Shown here: piece after piece, positions 1 to 5,685 of the stretch
Layout: every line of letters begins with the position of its first letter
Position numbering within the stretch: the stretch's first letter is position 1
Assembly: GCA_937864385.1 (NCBI GenBank)
Contig: CALMJN010000168.1
Span: 1-8,404 of the forward strand
Direction: 5' to 3'
From: an uncultured Methanosarcinales archaeon
GTDB taxonomy: Archaea; Halobacteriota; Methanosarcinia; Methanotrichales; Methanotrichaceae
Length of the DNA: 8,404 nucleotides
Notes under the pieces: model-generated
Seen by the model: only the letters and a program-made list of their open reading frames with translations
The model's database searches: none
What the model was told of the DNA's origin: nothing
Position numbers and translations under genes: made by a program

Positions 1-363
1 GGCAAAATGGGTGATGGGACAGCCCAGAGGCCGGTAACGAAAGACCTCGCCCTCTTGAAGCTGCGCCGCCGGATTGAAGGGATGCAGATCCTCCCGGCAG
101 GATGCCTCGCCCTTCAGAGGGGCCAGGGCGAAGTCGGCCCGCAGGCCGTCCAGAACGCCCACGATCTCCTCTCCCCGATCCGGGCAGGCCAGGAGCCGGG
201 CGATCTGCTCCGCCCGGCCCGAAAACCTCTCCTGCTTGAGCATGGGGCAGCGCTCCAGCCCGGCCACGTCCACCAGCTTGGCCGCAAACTCCCGGCAGCT
301 GGAAAGGCCGCACTCCCCGCAGTTGTATCCCGGCAGGAGCTTTTCTATCCGCTTCACTGTCAT
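1..363 (-). CDS. 4Fe-4S domain protein, partial (C-terminus outside window)
   Basis: The first 121 residues are visible; the gene runs off the left edge. Near the N-terminus is a compact iron-sulfur motif, GYNCGECGLSSCREFA, with Cys15, Cys18 and Cys23 followed by Cys39 in ERCPML. This C-x2-C-x4-C-x15-C pattern matches the small FeS domain (PF04060-like) also found in the CODH/acetyl-CoA synthase corrinoid Fe-S subunit and in electron-transfer subunits. Later cysteines fall in ACPDRG, ASCRED and LGCPITHF. No signal peptide or membrane helix is seen, so it should be cytoplasmic. The ATG at 363 lies one base after the stop of the upstream GTPase gene and is preceded by GGGGAGTGAG, a good ribosome binding site. 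It is therefore the fourth gene of the cysteate synthase operon. A role as electron donor or cofactor carrier for the neighbouring GTPase and ATPase is inference; the function of this family is not known to me. Confidence 0.8.
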   Translation of the reverse strand, partial: MTVKRIEKLLPGYNCGECGLSSCREFAAKLVDVAGLERCPMLKQERFSGRAEQIARLLACPDRGEEIVGVLDGLRADFALAPLKGEASCREDLHPFNPAAQLQEGEVFRYRPLGCPITHFA

Positions 364-364
364 C

Positions 365-1063
365 TCACTCCCCGACGTACTCCATGAAGCCGTCCAAATG
401 CCGCAGCACTCCCCGGTGGTGCTCCTTGGATACCCGCAGCTCCCCGGTGCATAAGGTGCATATGGCCAGGGGTGGGTTGTGCCGCAAGACCATCTCTCCT
501 TCCACATCCGGCCAGGTCCGGATCAGCTCCGCCAGCTCCGCTGAGCCCTTGCCGGAGAGGCCGTTGGCCTCTATTATCCGGCATCCCGGATTGGCCTCGA
601 TGATCCTCTCCCGGAAGACCTCCCTCTCCGCCTGGGAGACCAGATCCCCCTTGGTCATCACCGCCGCATCGGCAGTGGTGAGAAGCGGCCCCACCTTCAG
701 GGGACTGTTGGGCCCGGTGGTGACATCTATAACACATATCGCCAGGGCCTTGTCCGGATAAGGAGCGCAGCGCAGGCACAGGCCCGCCGTCTCATTTAGC
801 AGAATATCCGCCTCCTCTCCCGCCGCCCAGTCCATCATCTCCTGAAAATTGTATATGGCATAGTGGTCCGGGCACATGTCCCGGGAGAGGCCCACCGCCA
901 CCGGCACATCCAGCCTCTTAAACCTTGCATCATCCTCCGTCCACATGCAGTCTATCTTAACCAACGCCGGATGATGCCCGGCCCGGATCAGATCCCTGAC
1001 CGCATGCATGAGCACCGAGGTCTTGCCCGAGCCGGGAGTGCCCGCCGCTACCACCATCTTCAA
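365..1063 (-). CDS. HypB/CooC-like P-loop GTP-binding protein with two CxxC motifs
   Basis: A 232-residue cytoplasmic nucleotide-binding protein. It opens with the P-loop GTPGSGKT (residues 8-15). It continues with a switch-like segment [15 protein letters not shown] (about 88-102) and a TKGD motif (137-140) that stands in for NKxD of G3E GTPases. These features place it near HypB, CooC and CobW, which use nucleotide hydrolysis to deliver or activate metal cofactors. Two CxxC pairs, Cys96/Cys99 and Cys202/Cys205, could together hold a metal. The start is TTG at 1063, forming a TTGA overlap with the ATPase stop and placed 7 bases after GAGG. An ATG at 1057 would give a protein two residues shorter, but its spacing is worse. 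It sits between an ABC-type ATPase and a 4Fe-4S protein in one operon. The target metalloenzyme cannot be read from the sequence; a corrinoid, nickel or Fe-S client is inference. Confidence 0.82.
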   Translation of the reverse strand: MKMVVAAGTPGSGKTSVLMHAVRDLIRAGHHPALVKIDCMWTEDDARFKRLDVPVAVGLSRDMCPDHYAIYNFQEMMDWAAGEEADILLNETAGLCLRCAPYPDKALAICVIDVTTGPNSPLKVGPLLTTADAAVMTKGDLVSQAEREVFRERIIEANPGCRIIEANGLSGKGSAELAELIRTWPDVEGEMVLRHNPPLAICTLCTGELRVSKEHHRGVLRHLDGFMEYVGE

Positions 1064-1836
1064 GATACTGCCTCGCCCTGACGGATGGTCTCCCGCAGAG
1101 ATGCCAGCCAGCCGTCCACCTTCTCGATATCCTTGAAGATCTTCTGCTCCTCCTCATTGGTGCTGATGACCTTGACCATGCCCCCGTTCTTCATCACTAT
1201 CCGCCGGGAGGCCATGAGGGCCAGCATTGGGTCATGGGTTACGACAACCACGATCTTGCCCTCGCCTGCCAGGAGCCGCAGCGCCTCCTGCTTCTTGATC
1301 CCGGCGTTCTCGATCTCGTCGATGAGGACTATGGGCGAGTCGCTGATCACGGCGATGTCTGCCGCCATGAGCGCCCTGGACTGGCCGCCACTCAAGATGG
1401 TTAGCTGGAAGGAGGGGTTGACCGGCTCGCCGGTGAGGGTATTGGCCAGAGAAATGACCCTCTCCGCGAGAGCCGGGTCCTTTCCCCTGGACTTGGCATG
1501 CATGCGGAGAAATTCGCCCACGGACATGTCCGCCAGGAAGTGCATATTCTGGGAGAGCTGGGCCACCAGCTTCTTTCTGGGATCGGATCGCAGCTCCGGA
1601 GCCGGTGGCAGGCCGTTGATCAAGATCCTTCTGCCGGAGGGGGTGTCTCCCCAGGCGAACTGCTCGATGTCGGCAATAAGAGTGCTCTTGCCCGAGCCCG
1701 TGGGCCCCACTATTCCTATGATCTCTCCCCGGGCGATCTCCATGGATGGCACGCCATCGGGGTGGCCGTCTTTGTCCACTCCGCCCTGAATGGTGAGCGT
1801 CAGTGGCCTGATAGATTGACTCGCAGTCTGGCTCAT
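1060..1836 (-). CDS. Soluble ABC-type ATPase (no permease partner)
   Basis: A 258-residue protein with every core element of an ABC nucleotide-binding domain. These are Walker [10 protein letters not shown] (44-52), a Q-loop glutamine near 93 (VAQLSQN), signature LSGGQ (148-152), Walker B IVLIDE with catalytic Glu174, and H-loop His201 (VVTHDP). There are no membrane helices, and neither adjacent gene encodes a permease. It is therefore more likely an energy-coupling or assembly ATPase, like SufC or the MCR-activation protein AtwA in principle, than part of a transporter. It has one ABC domain, unlike the two of AtwA. About 50 residues follow the H-loop and include a charged helix. Its ATG overlaps the cysteate synthase stop as ATGA and follows GAGGGG by 5 bases. 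Co-translation with the HypB-like GTPase and 4Fe-4S protein suggests a shared job, probably cofactor handling; that role is inference. Confidence 0.85.
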   Translation of the reverse strand: MSQTASQSIRPLTLTIQGGVDKDGHPDGVPSMEIARGEIIGIVGPTGSGKSTLIADIEQFAWGDTPSGRRILINGLPPAPELRSDPRKKLVAQLSQNMHFLADMSVGEFLRMHAKSRGKDPALAERVISLANTLTGEPVNPSFQLTILSGGQSRALMAADIAVISDSPIVLIDEIENAGIKKQEALRLLAGEGKIVVVVTHDPMLALMASRRIVMKNGGMVKVISTNEEEQKIFKDIEKVDGWLASLRETIRQGEAVS

Positions 1837-3056
1837 CTCTTCCCCTCTAATAGCTCCGCTGCTTCCTCCCAGCTTTTGACTGCCGCCAGCGGCTGGAGAG
1901 CCTGCAGCTCAAAATCCTCTCTCATCCTGGCCAGCCCTCCCCCGGTGATATTGAGAAGGATGGTATCCTTGGGCCTGACCCTGCCCTCCTGCACCGCCTG
2001 GCAGAGTGCCGCCACTGCCACTGCCGGGGCATTGAGGATGTCTATCTCCTCGCTCTCTTCCAGCAGCCTCTTGGCCTGCTGTGCTTCGCCATCGGTGATC
2101 CCGTAGACATCGCCGCCCGTTTCCTGGAGGGCATCCCTGACTCCGCCGGGCATTGCATAAGGGGGCCTCCTGTTGAAGAGAACATCATCAAACATATCCT
2201 CGCTGATGGGCTCTGCCGGCAGTCCCTTCCATTGGTAAAATATGGGCGCATTGGGGATATTCTGGGCCAGATGAAGCCGGGGCAGATTATCTCCGAAGCG
2301 GCCGTCCCCTCTCAGCCGGAGGGCCGCCTCCCAGGCGGATATGCCTCCCGTGCCGCTGCCAACCGCCTGGAAGTAATGCTCTGGGATCCGGCCTAAAAAG
2401 AAGGCAGCATCCAGCATCACTGTCCCCATCCCATCCCGCCGGGCGATATTTCTTGCTCCCCCCTCGGGCACAAAGCCGGGATACGAGCAGGCCTTCTCAG
2501 CCATGACAATGGCATCATAGTAATCCCCCCGCACGGCGACAAGAGTCACCTGCTCGGCGCCGTTGGACAGAACCGTCCACATCCTGTCCAGGGCCTTTTC
2601 CGGCACAAAAAGAAGCAGAGGCCAGCCGGCAAGGGTGGCAGCATGGACAAAGGCCCTGGCCGTGTTCCCGGCCGAGGCCAAGACCAAGGTGGATCTCTCT
2701 CCCCTCTCTTTCAGCCTCTCTATGGTGGGAGCGGCCTCCAGATCCTTGAAGCTGCATGTGGGAAGGCGTGCTCCTCTCTCCGGCCAGTAGCCATTGAAGC
2801 CGATGAATAGGTTTTCCAGGCCCAGCTCACGGGCCAGCCCCCGGCTTTTGTAGGTCACCGGACCGGCCTCAAAGCCGGGAAAGACTCTTTCTACCGGCAG
2901 CCAGTCCAGAAAGCGCCAGATGCCGGGGAGGTCCCTGGGCTGGATCTGCCTGGCCCGGTATTGGGCGCGCAATAGAGATTGGTCATGGGGGCAGCTTAGA
3001 GCATACTCCGGCTGAAGCGATCCATCGCTCACACATCTGAGCTGAAATTGGCCCAT
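1833..3056 (-). CDS. Cysteate synthase (PLP-dependent, coenzyme M biosynthesis)
   Basis: A 407-residue enzyme of the threonine-synthase-like fold II PLP family. Cysteate synthase (EC 2.5.1.76) converts O-phospho-L-serine and sulfite to L-cysteate and phosphate. Cysteate is then transaminated and decarboxylated towards coenzyme M, the methyl carrier of methanogenesis. The sequence shows the PLP lysine in CSFKDLEA (Lys104), the substrate loop [10 protein letters not shown] (127-136) and the phosphate-binding glycine loop GSGTGG (233-238). The N-terminus has two cysteines (LRC and SCPHD) as in threonine-synthase relatives. The length, the [10 protein letters not shown] stretch just before the PLP lysine, and the C-terminal LNITGGG agree with my memory of the archaeal enzyme. 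Threonine synthase is the main alternative. The ATG at 3056 lacks a Shine-Dalgarno site, but a TATA-like box about 26 bases upstream suggests an almost leaderless transcript. It is the first gene of a four-gene operon and lies divergent from a helix-turn-helix regulator. Confidence 0.88.
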   Translation of the reverse strand: MGQFQLRCVSDGSLQPEYALSCPHDQSLLRAQYRARQIQPRDLPGIWRFLDWLPVERVFPGFEAGPVTYKSRGLARELGLENLFIGFNGYWPERGARLPTCSFKDLEAAPTIERLKERGERSTLVLASAGNTARAFVHAATLAGWPLLLFVPEKALDRMWTVLSNGAEQVTLVAVRGDYYDAIVMAEKACSYPGFVPEGGARNIARRDGMGTVMLDAAFFLGRIPEHYFQAVGSGTGGISAWEAALRLRGDGRFGDNLPRLHLAQNIPNAPIFYQWKGLPAEPISEDMFDDVLFNRRPPYAMPGGVRDALQETGGDVYGITDGEAQQAKRLLEESEEIDILNAPAVAVAALCQAVQEGRVRPKDTILLNITGGGLARMREDFELQALQPLAAVKSWEEAAELLEGKR

Positions 3057-3080
3057 AGGGAGAAATCATCTCAATGGTTG

Positions 3081-3087
3081 ATATAAT
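3081..3087 (-). promoter_or_regulatory. TATA-like box for the cysteate synthase operon
   Basis: On the minus strand this reads ATTATAT. Its centre is about 26 bases from position 3058, which would start the transcript within a few bases of the ATG at 3056. This fits a leaderless archaeal mRNA, and no Shine-Dalgarno sequence is seen before that ATG. The assignment rests on position and composition only. Confidence 0.5.
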
Positions 3088-3099
3088 GTTTTCTGTTGG

Positions 3100-3116
3100 A
3101 GGAAAAATTTTGTCCT
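3100..3116. promoter_or_regulatory. Candidate operator: 17-base imperfect inverted repeat
   Basis: AGGAAAAATTTTGTCCT pairs with itself at seven of eight positions around a central T; the only mismatch is the fifth pair. It lies just upstream of the cysteate synthase TATA-like box, where an archaeal activator or repressor would bind. The divergent regulator gene is the natural candidate to recognise it. AT-rich symmetry can arise by chance, so this is tentative. Confidence 0.35.
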
Positions 3117-3172
3117 ATTTGTGAAAATTAACCTCTGGGCTGCTACTATTGCCCAATGTATCTATTATAGAA

Positions 3173-3180
3173 TATAAAAG
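3173..3180 (+). promoter_or_regulatory. TATA-like box upstream of the regulator gene
   Basis: TATAAAAG is a good archaeal TATA element and would place the transcript start near 3203, leaving a leader of about 40 bases before the ATG at 3246. A perfect 5+5 inverted repeat, TCTAT-T-ATAGA (3161-3171), lies directly upstream where transcription factor B contacts DNA. A weaker AAATAT at 3218-3223 would instead give a leaderless transcript starting at 3246. The sequence does not decide between them. Confidence 0.5.
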
Positions 3181-3245
3181 GCTTTTCCGCTCAATGCAAT
3201 TTTTATCCCAAAAGTACAAATATCTAAGATGCATTGTCCAATAGT

Positions 3246-3761
3246 ATGCCAAATGTGGAGCGGCTGATGAGGGCGGCCTTTCAATCCGACGAGAGCCTGA
3301 GAGAGACACTAAAAGAGGTCCTGGGAGAGCTGGGGCTCTCCGCCCGGGAGTTCTCCCGGATTTCAGCCATTCCCCAGAGCACCCTCTACAAGATTCTCTC
3401 CGGGCACAGGGATCCGAATATCACCACCCTGCGCCAGATAGTCAAGACCGTCCGGCAGCTGGAGGGCTCGGAGGGAAACTTCATCGCCATCATCGCCGCC
3501 CGTCCCGTCCTGGACAAGATCAGCGAGAAGAAGATGAAGATAGGGGATAAGATGCTGACATTGAGGGAGTACTCGGCCACAAACATAGAGGAGGCGATCA
3601 TTGCTGCCGTCCGGGCGGAGAGGGATGGAGCATCCGCCCTGGTCTGCGCCCCCATCGTCAGCCCCACTGTAGAGAGACTGCTCTCCATTCCCGTAGCCAC
3701 CATCATCCCCAAGGACAGCGTGGTCAGAGCCATCGAGGTGGCAGCCAGAAAGATTGAATAG
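3246..3761 (+). CDS. Helix-turn-helix transcriptional regulator with C-terminal sensor-like domain
   Basis: A 171-residue protein from the ATG at 3246; an in-frame TTG at 3234 would add four residues. Residues of about 20-70 form a Cro/CI-type helix-turn-helix: EVLGELGLSAREFSRISAI then PQSTLYKILSGHRDPNI and a final helix. The C-terminal half (about 75-171) is alpha/beta. It includes YSATNIEEAIIAAV, ALVCAPIVSPTVERL and IPVATIIP-x-DSVVRAIEVA, a pattern resembling the ligand-sensing N-domain of PrpR-type regulators (alternating strands and helices, with an 'x-IPV' strand). It has no membrane segment. It is transcribed away from the cysteate synthase operon across a shared 189-base control region, so control of coenzyme M synthesis and of itself is a reasonable inference. 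The first secreted-protein gene begins only 35 bases after its stop and may be co-transcribed. The ligand is unknown. Confidence 0.82.
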   Translation: MPNVERLMRAAFQSDESLRETLKEVLGELGLSAREFSRISAIPQSTLYKILSGHRDPNITTLRQIVKTVRQLEGSEGNFIAIIAARPVLDKISEKKMKIGDKMLTLREYSATNIEEAIIAAVRAERDGASALVCAPIVSPTVERLLSIPVATIIPKDSVVRAIEVAARKIE

Positions 3762-3796
3762 GATCGAATGAATTCAAATTTTGATGGGATAAATAG

Positions 3797-4405
3797 ATGA
3801 GTCCCCTAGTAAAGGCCCTGATTGCCAGGCCGTCTGCCGCCGGCATTATGATGTTCTTGCTCCTAGCCTGTCTTTTTGTCAGTATCTCTTACGGCCAGAG
3901 CCCTCCAATCTTTCAGAGCGTGAGCGGTGAGTTTGCCCAGACGTGGATTGAGGACTACAAGAAAGAGAATGGCATTGCTGCTCCGCCAAGGGCCGGCAAT
4001 ATGGAGTCGAATCAGAGCCGGGATAACGAGAGCGATCTATGGAGCTGGGGCAGCGCACCCCGGGGCAGCAAGATAGTAGACGGCCAGCTGGAGAGGGATC
4101 CCAATTATCTGCGGCCCCTGCTGAATCTGACCAGCAACTGGCTGGATGAACTCTATACCGATTCCGACACCGGCCTGCCCATGGAGGTCTATTCCGATCC
4201 GGTTACGGGAAGAAAATATTATCAAATCCTCAATCCCAATACGGGAATTGCCTTCTTCACCTATTGCGCCTATGAGGACGAGGAGACCGGTCAGACGGTC
4301 TACGTATACGTTGATCCGGATACAGGCAAAGAGGTCAAGGCAAGCTCGGTTCCTGCCGATATAATCAGATCCCTGGCAGGAAGCATGGCTGACAATTTAA
4401 TTTAA
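3797..4405 (+). CDS. Secreted protein A, LW-box / DPxTG-repeat family (uncharacterised)
   Basis: I do not recognise a characterised family. The 202-residue protein begins with a signal peptide: Lys6 and Arg11, then a hydrophobic stretch AAGIMMFLLLACLFVSIS, with likely cleavage after SYG so the mature end starts Gln34. The ATG at 3797 is preferred because in-frame ATGs at 3848 and 3851 would remove the positively charged n-region. The mature part has FQSVSGEF, a polar linker with sequons at Asn72 and Asn77, and the box LWSWGSAPRGSKIVDG starting at 81. A further sequon is at Asn110. Five turn motifs of the DPxTG kind follow (TG at 125, 137, 149, 164, 176) between aromatic strands such as TVYVYV. 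The mature protein has a single cysteine (Cys157). It is the first of three tandem paralogs. Its promoter is unclear; read-through from the regulator 35 bases upstream is possible. A cell-surface structural role is inference. Confidence 0.8.
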   Translation: MSPLVKALIARPSAAGIMMFLLLACLFVSISYGQSPPIFQSVSGEFAQTWIEDYKKENGIAAPPRAGNMESNQSRDNESDLWSWGSAPRGSKIVDGQLERDPNYLRPLLNLTSNWLDELYTDSDTGLPMEVYSDPVTGRKYYQILNPNTGIAFFTYCAYEDEETGQTVYVYVDPDTGKEVKASSVPADIIRSLAGSMADNLI

Positions 4406-4448
4406 AGGCACGAAAGCTTCCAAAGCAATACTGCCAATCCCAAAAGGC

Positions 4449-4456
4449 TTTTATTT
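4449..4456 (+). promoter_or_regulatory. TATA-like box for secreted protein B
   Basis: TTTTATTT centred near 4452 would start a transcript around 4478, giving a leader of about 17 bases before the ATG at 4495. The same arrangement (TTTTAT, about 30 bases, GTGGGGTC, ATG) recurs upstream of secreted protein C. The box overlaps the 11-base symmetric sequence AAAAGGCTTTT (4442-4452). Confidence 0.45.
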
Positions 4457-4479
4457 CTCTGCCTCAGATGCACTGGGCT

Positions 4480-4487
4480 GTGGGGTC
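4480..4487 (+). promoter_or_regulatory. Ribosome binding site GTGGGGTC of secreted protein B
   Basis: GGGGT can pair with the CCUC-containing 3' end of archaeal 16S rRNA using one G-U pair, and it ends 8 bases before the ATG at 4495. The identical octamer precedes the paralog C start. This is the reason for choosing 4495 over the in-frame ATG at 4468. Confidence 0.5.
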
Positions 4488-4494
4488 TTTGCAG

Positions 4495-5037
4495 ATGAAG
4501 AGCATTTGGGCACTCTCTGCCATCTTGGTGCTGTGCCTTTCGGCGGCAATATGCAGCGGTCAGGATGCAGGCCATTTTCAAAGCATAGGCGGAGATTACG
4601 GCAAGAAATTGATCAGTTCCATCGATGCCAATGATACCAAGCCTGAAGAGAATGAAAGCGGAACTCTTTGGAGCTGGGGAAGCTCTCCCAAAGGAAGCAA
4701 GATTGTGGACGGAATGCTGGTAGAAGATCCCAGATATGCCTTAAAAAAGCTCAATGTCGTCTCCAACTGGCTGGGCGACTCCCTGGTTGATCCTTACGGG
4801 GTAACTGCGCCTGCTTATGCTTTTACCGATCCGGATACCGGTCTGCCGGTTCAGACCTATGTCGATCCTCTCACAGGGCATTACTACTATACTTATACCG
4901 AAGCCAATACCGGAAAGCTGGTATATGTATACTTCAACCCACAGACCGGGGAGGCGCTCTACACCAGCTATGCCCCCATCTCCGGCCAGTATGTGGAGCA
5001 AAACAAGAGCTTCTCCCTGCCACCTATATTCAGTTAA
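4495..5037 (+). CDS. Secreted protein B, LW-box / DPxTG-repeat family (uncharacterised)
   Basis: A 180-residue paralog of the preceding gene and the clearest example of the family. The signal peptide is MKSIWALSAILVLCLSAAIC followed by SG, with likely cleavage before Gln23. The mature N-terminus contains FQSIGGDYG. A polar linker carries sequons at Asn46 and Asn53, then the box LWSWGSSPKGSKIVDG starts at 58. A linker with SNWLGDSLVDP follows. The C-terminal region has four turns in exact 12-residue register: DPDTG, DPLTG, EANTG and NPQTG (TG at 115, 127, 139, 151). They are separated by strands rich in Tyr and Val such as HYYYTYT and LVYVYF. The protein ends KSFSLPPIFS, like the end of paralog C. 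The mature part contains no cysteine. The start at 4495 is chosen because it gives a normal signal peptide and has the GTGGGGTC site. Surface or sheath material is a guess from composition. Confidence 0.82.
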   Translation: MKSIWALSAILVLCLSAAICSGQDAGHFQSIGGDYGKKLISSIDANDTKPEENESGTLWSWGSSPKGSKIVDGMLVEDPRYALKKLNVVSNWLGDSLVDPYGVTAPAYAFTDPDTGLPVQTYVDPLTGHYYYTYTEANTGKLVYVYFNPQTGEALYTSYAPISGQYVEQNKSFSLPPIFS

Positions 5038-5110
5038 GGCATCTGAGGAGCCTGGGTCTCCGGCAAGAGCAGCCGAATAAAAAGGAAAACGACAGCATGA
5101 TGCGAAATCC

Positions 5111-5118
5111 TTTTATGG
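5111..5118 (+). promoter_or_regulatory. TATA-like box for secreted protein C
   Basis: TTTTATGG centred near 5114 would start transcription around 5139-5140, at the GTGGGGTC octamer, leaving a leader of about 11 bases before the ATG at 5151. The spacing from TTTTAT to the octamer is 29 bases here and 31 bases at paralog B. Confidence 0.45.
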
Positions 5119-5139
5119 CTTTGCACCGAATTCAATTCA

Positions 5140-5147
5140 GTGGGGTC
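5140..5147 (+). promoter_or_regulatory. Ribosome binding site GTGGGGTC of secreted protein C
   Basis: This is the same octamer as at 4480-4487. Its GGGGT ends 4 bases before the ATG at 5151, which is rather close but workable. It supports 5151 as the start instead of the in-frame ATGs at 5097, 5100 and 5115. Confidence 0.45.
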
Positions 5148-5150
5148 AGT

Positions 5151-5639
5151 ATGAAAACTGCATTGGCAGTATCAGCATTATTGATAGCTTGTCTGTTGGC
5201 AGGCATCGCTCTAGCCCAGAATGGGGATCGCTTTCAGAGCATAGGCGGAGAGTATGGAAGGAGCATAATAAGCTCTCTGACCGCCAATGAGACTGAGGTT
5301 GCAGACAGCGAAAACAACAGCAATAGCACCCTCTGGAACTGGGGGACCATTCCCAAGGGGAACATGCTGGTCAATGGAACCCTGGCAAGGGACCCCTTCA
5401 ATATCCCAGGTCCCATAGAGAATCCGGACAGCTCTTATAGCCGGGTAGGGGCGGATGCATTTACCGGAAGAGCCATTTATTCCTATACCCCACCGGGCGG
5501 TGCAGCAGCCAAATACTTCTATGTGGATCCGTATAGCGGACTGCCGGTCTATGTGGAACGAGAAGATGTCACATTTGAGGGCTACAGCTCAGCCCCATCT
5601 GGAAGCGGGAGCTACGAGCTTCCTCTGGCCTTCAGGTGA
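5151..5639 (+). CDS. Secreted protein C, LW-box family, degenerate repeat region (uncharacterised)
   Basis: A 162-residue third paralog. The signal peptide is MKTALAVSALLIACLLAGIA then LA, with cleavage before Gln23. LIAC resembles a lipobox, but the conserved mature Gln ten residues later argues for ordinary signal peptidase cleavage. The mature N-terminus has FQSIGGEYG. The linker is dense in sequons (Asn46, Asn55, Asn58), with another at Asn75 inside the box LWNWGTIPKGNMLVNG (61-76). The repeat region is worn down: AFTG (TG at 105), PPGG near 115, and DPYSG (SG at 129). The outer two still lie 24 residues apart, twice the family period. Strands such as KYFYV remain, and the end is GSYELPLAFR. 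The mature part has no cysteine. The gene downstream begins 46 bases later without an evident promoter, so the two may share a transcript. Confidence 0.8.
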   Translation: MKTALAVSALLIACLLAGIALAQNGDRFQSIGGEYGRSIISSLTANETEVADSENNSNSTLWNWGTIPKGNMLVNGTLARDPFNIPGPIENPDSSYSRVGADAFTGRAIYSYTPPGGAAAKYFYVDPYSGLPVYVEREDVTFEGYSSAPSGSGSYELPLAFR

Positions 5640-5670
5640 GTCTCCTTAAGCAGGCCGAATTGATATTAAA

Positions 5671-5676
5671 GAGGAG
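5671..5676 (+). promoter_or_regulatory. Strong Shine-Dalgarno site of small secreted protein D
   Basis: GAGGAG ends 9 bases before the ATG at 5686. It decides that start against the in-frame TTG at 5677, which directly abuts the site. It is the strongest ribosome binding site in the secreted-protein cluster. Confidence 0.7.
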
Positions 5677-5685
5677 TTGAGAGTT

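Noticed and set aside
1085..1789. Long plus-strand open frame (234 codons) opposite the ABC ATPase gene
   Set aside because: It is the antisense shadow of a gene with complete ABC motifs. Its translation is rich in Ser and shows no domain, and it has no ribosome site.
1498..2106. Plus-strand open frame (202 codons) spanning the ATPase / cysteate synthase junction
   Set aside because: It crosses two well-supported minus-strand genes joined by an ATGA overlap, and its translation resembles no protein family.
3115..3309. 64-codon minus-strand frame through the divergent control region
   Set aside because: It overlaps both promoters and the regulator N-terminus, has low-complexity translation and no ribosome site; it is not a credible gene.
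3797..5037. Repeated protein-level DPxTG units considered as a DNA repeat or CRISPR-like array
   Set aside because: The units are similar only in amino acids; the DNA is diverged and in frame, with no identical repeats or spacers.
5151..5219. Possible lipoprotein lipobox (LIAC) in secreted protein C, and LLAC in protein A
   Set aside because: Paralog B has no lipobox, and all three keep a Gln at the same place after a typical signal peptidase I site, so ordinary cleavage explains the pattern better.
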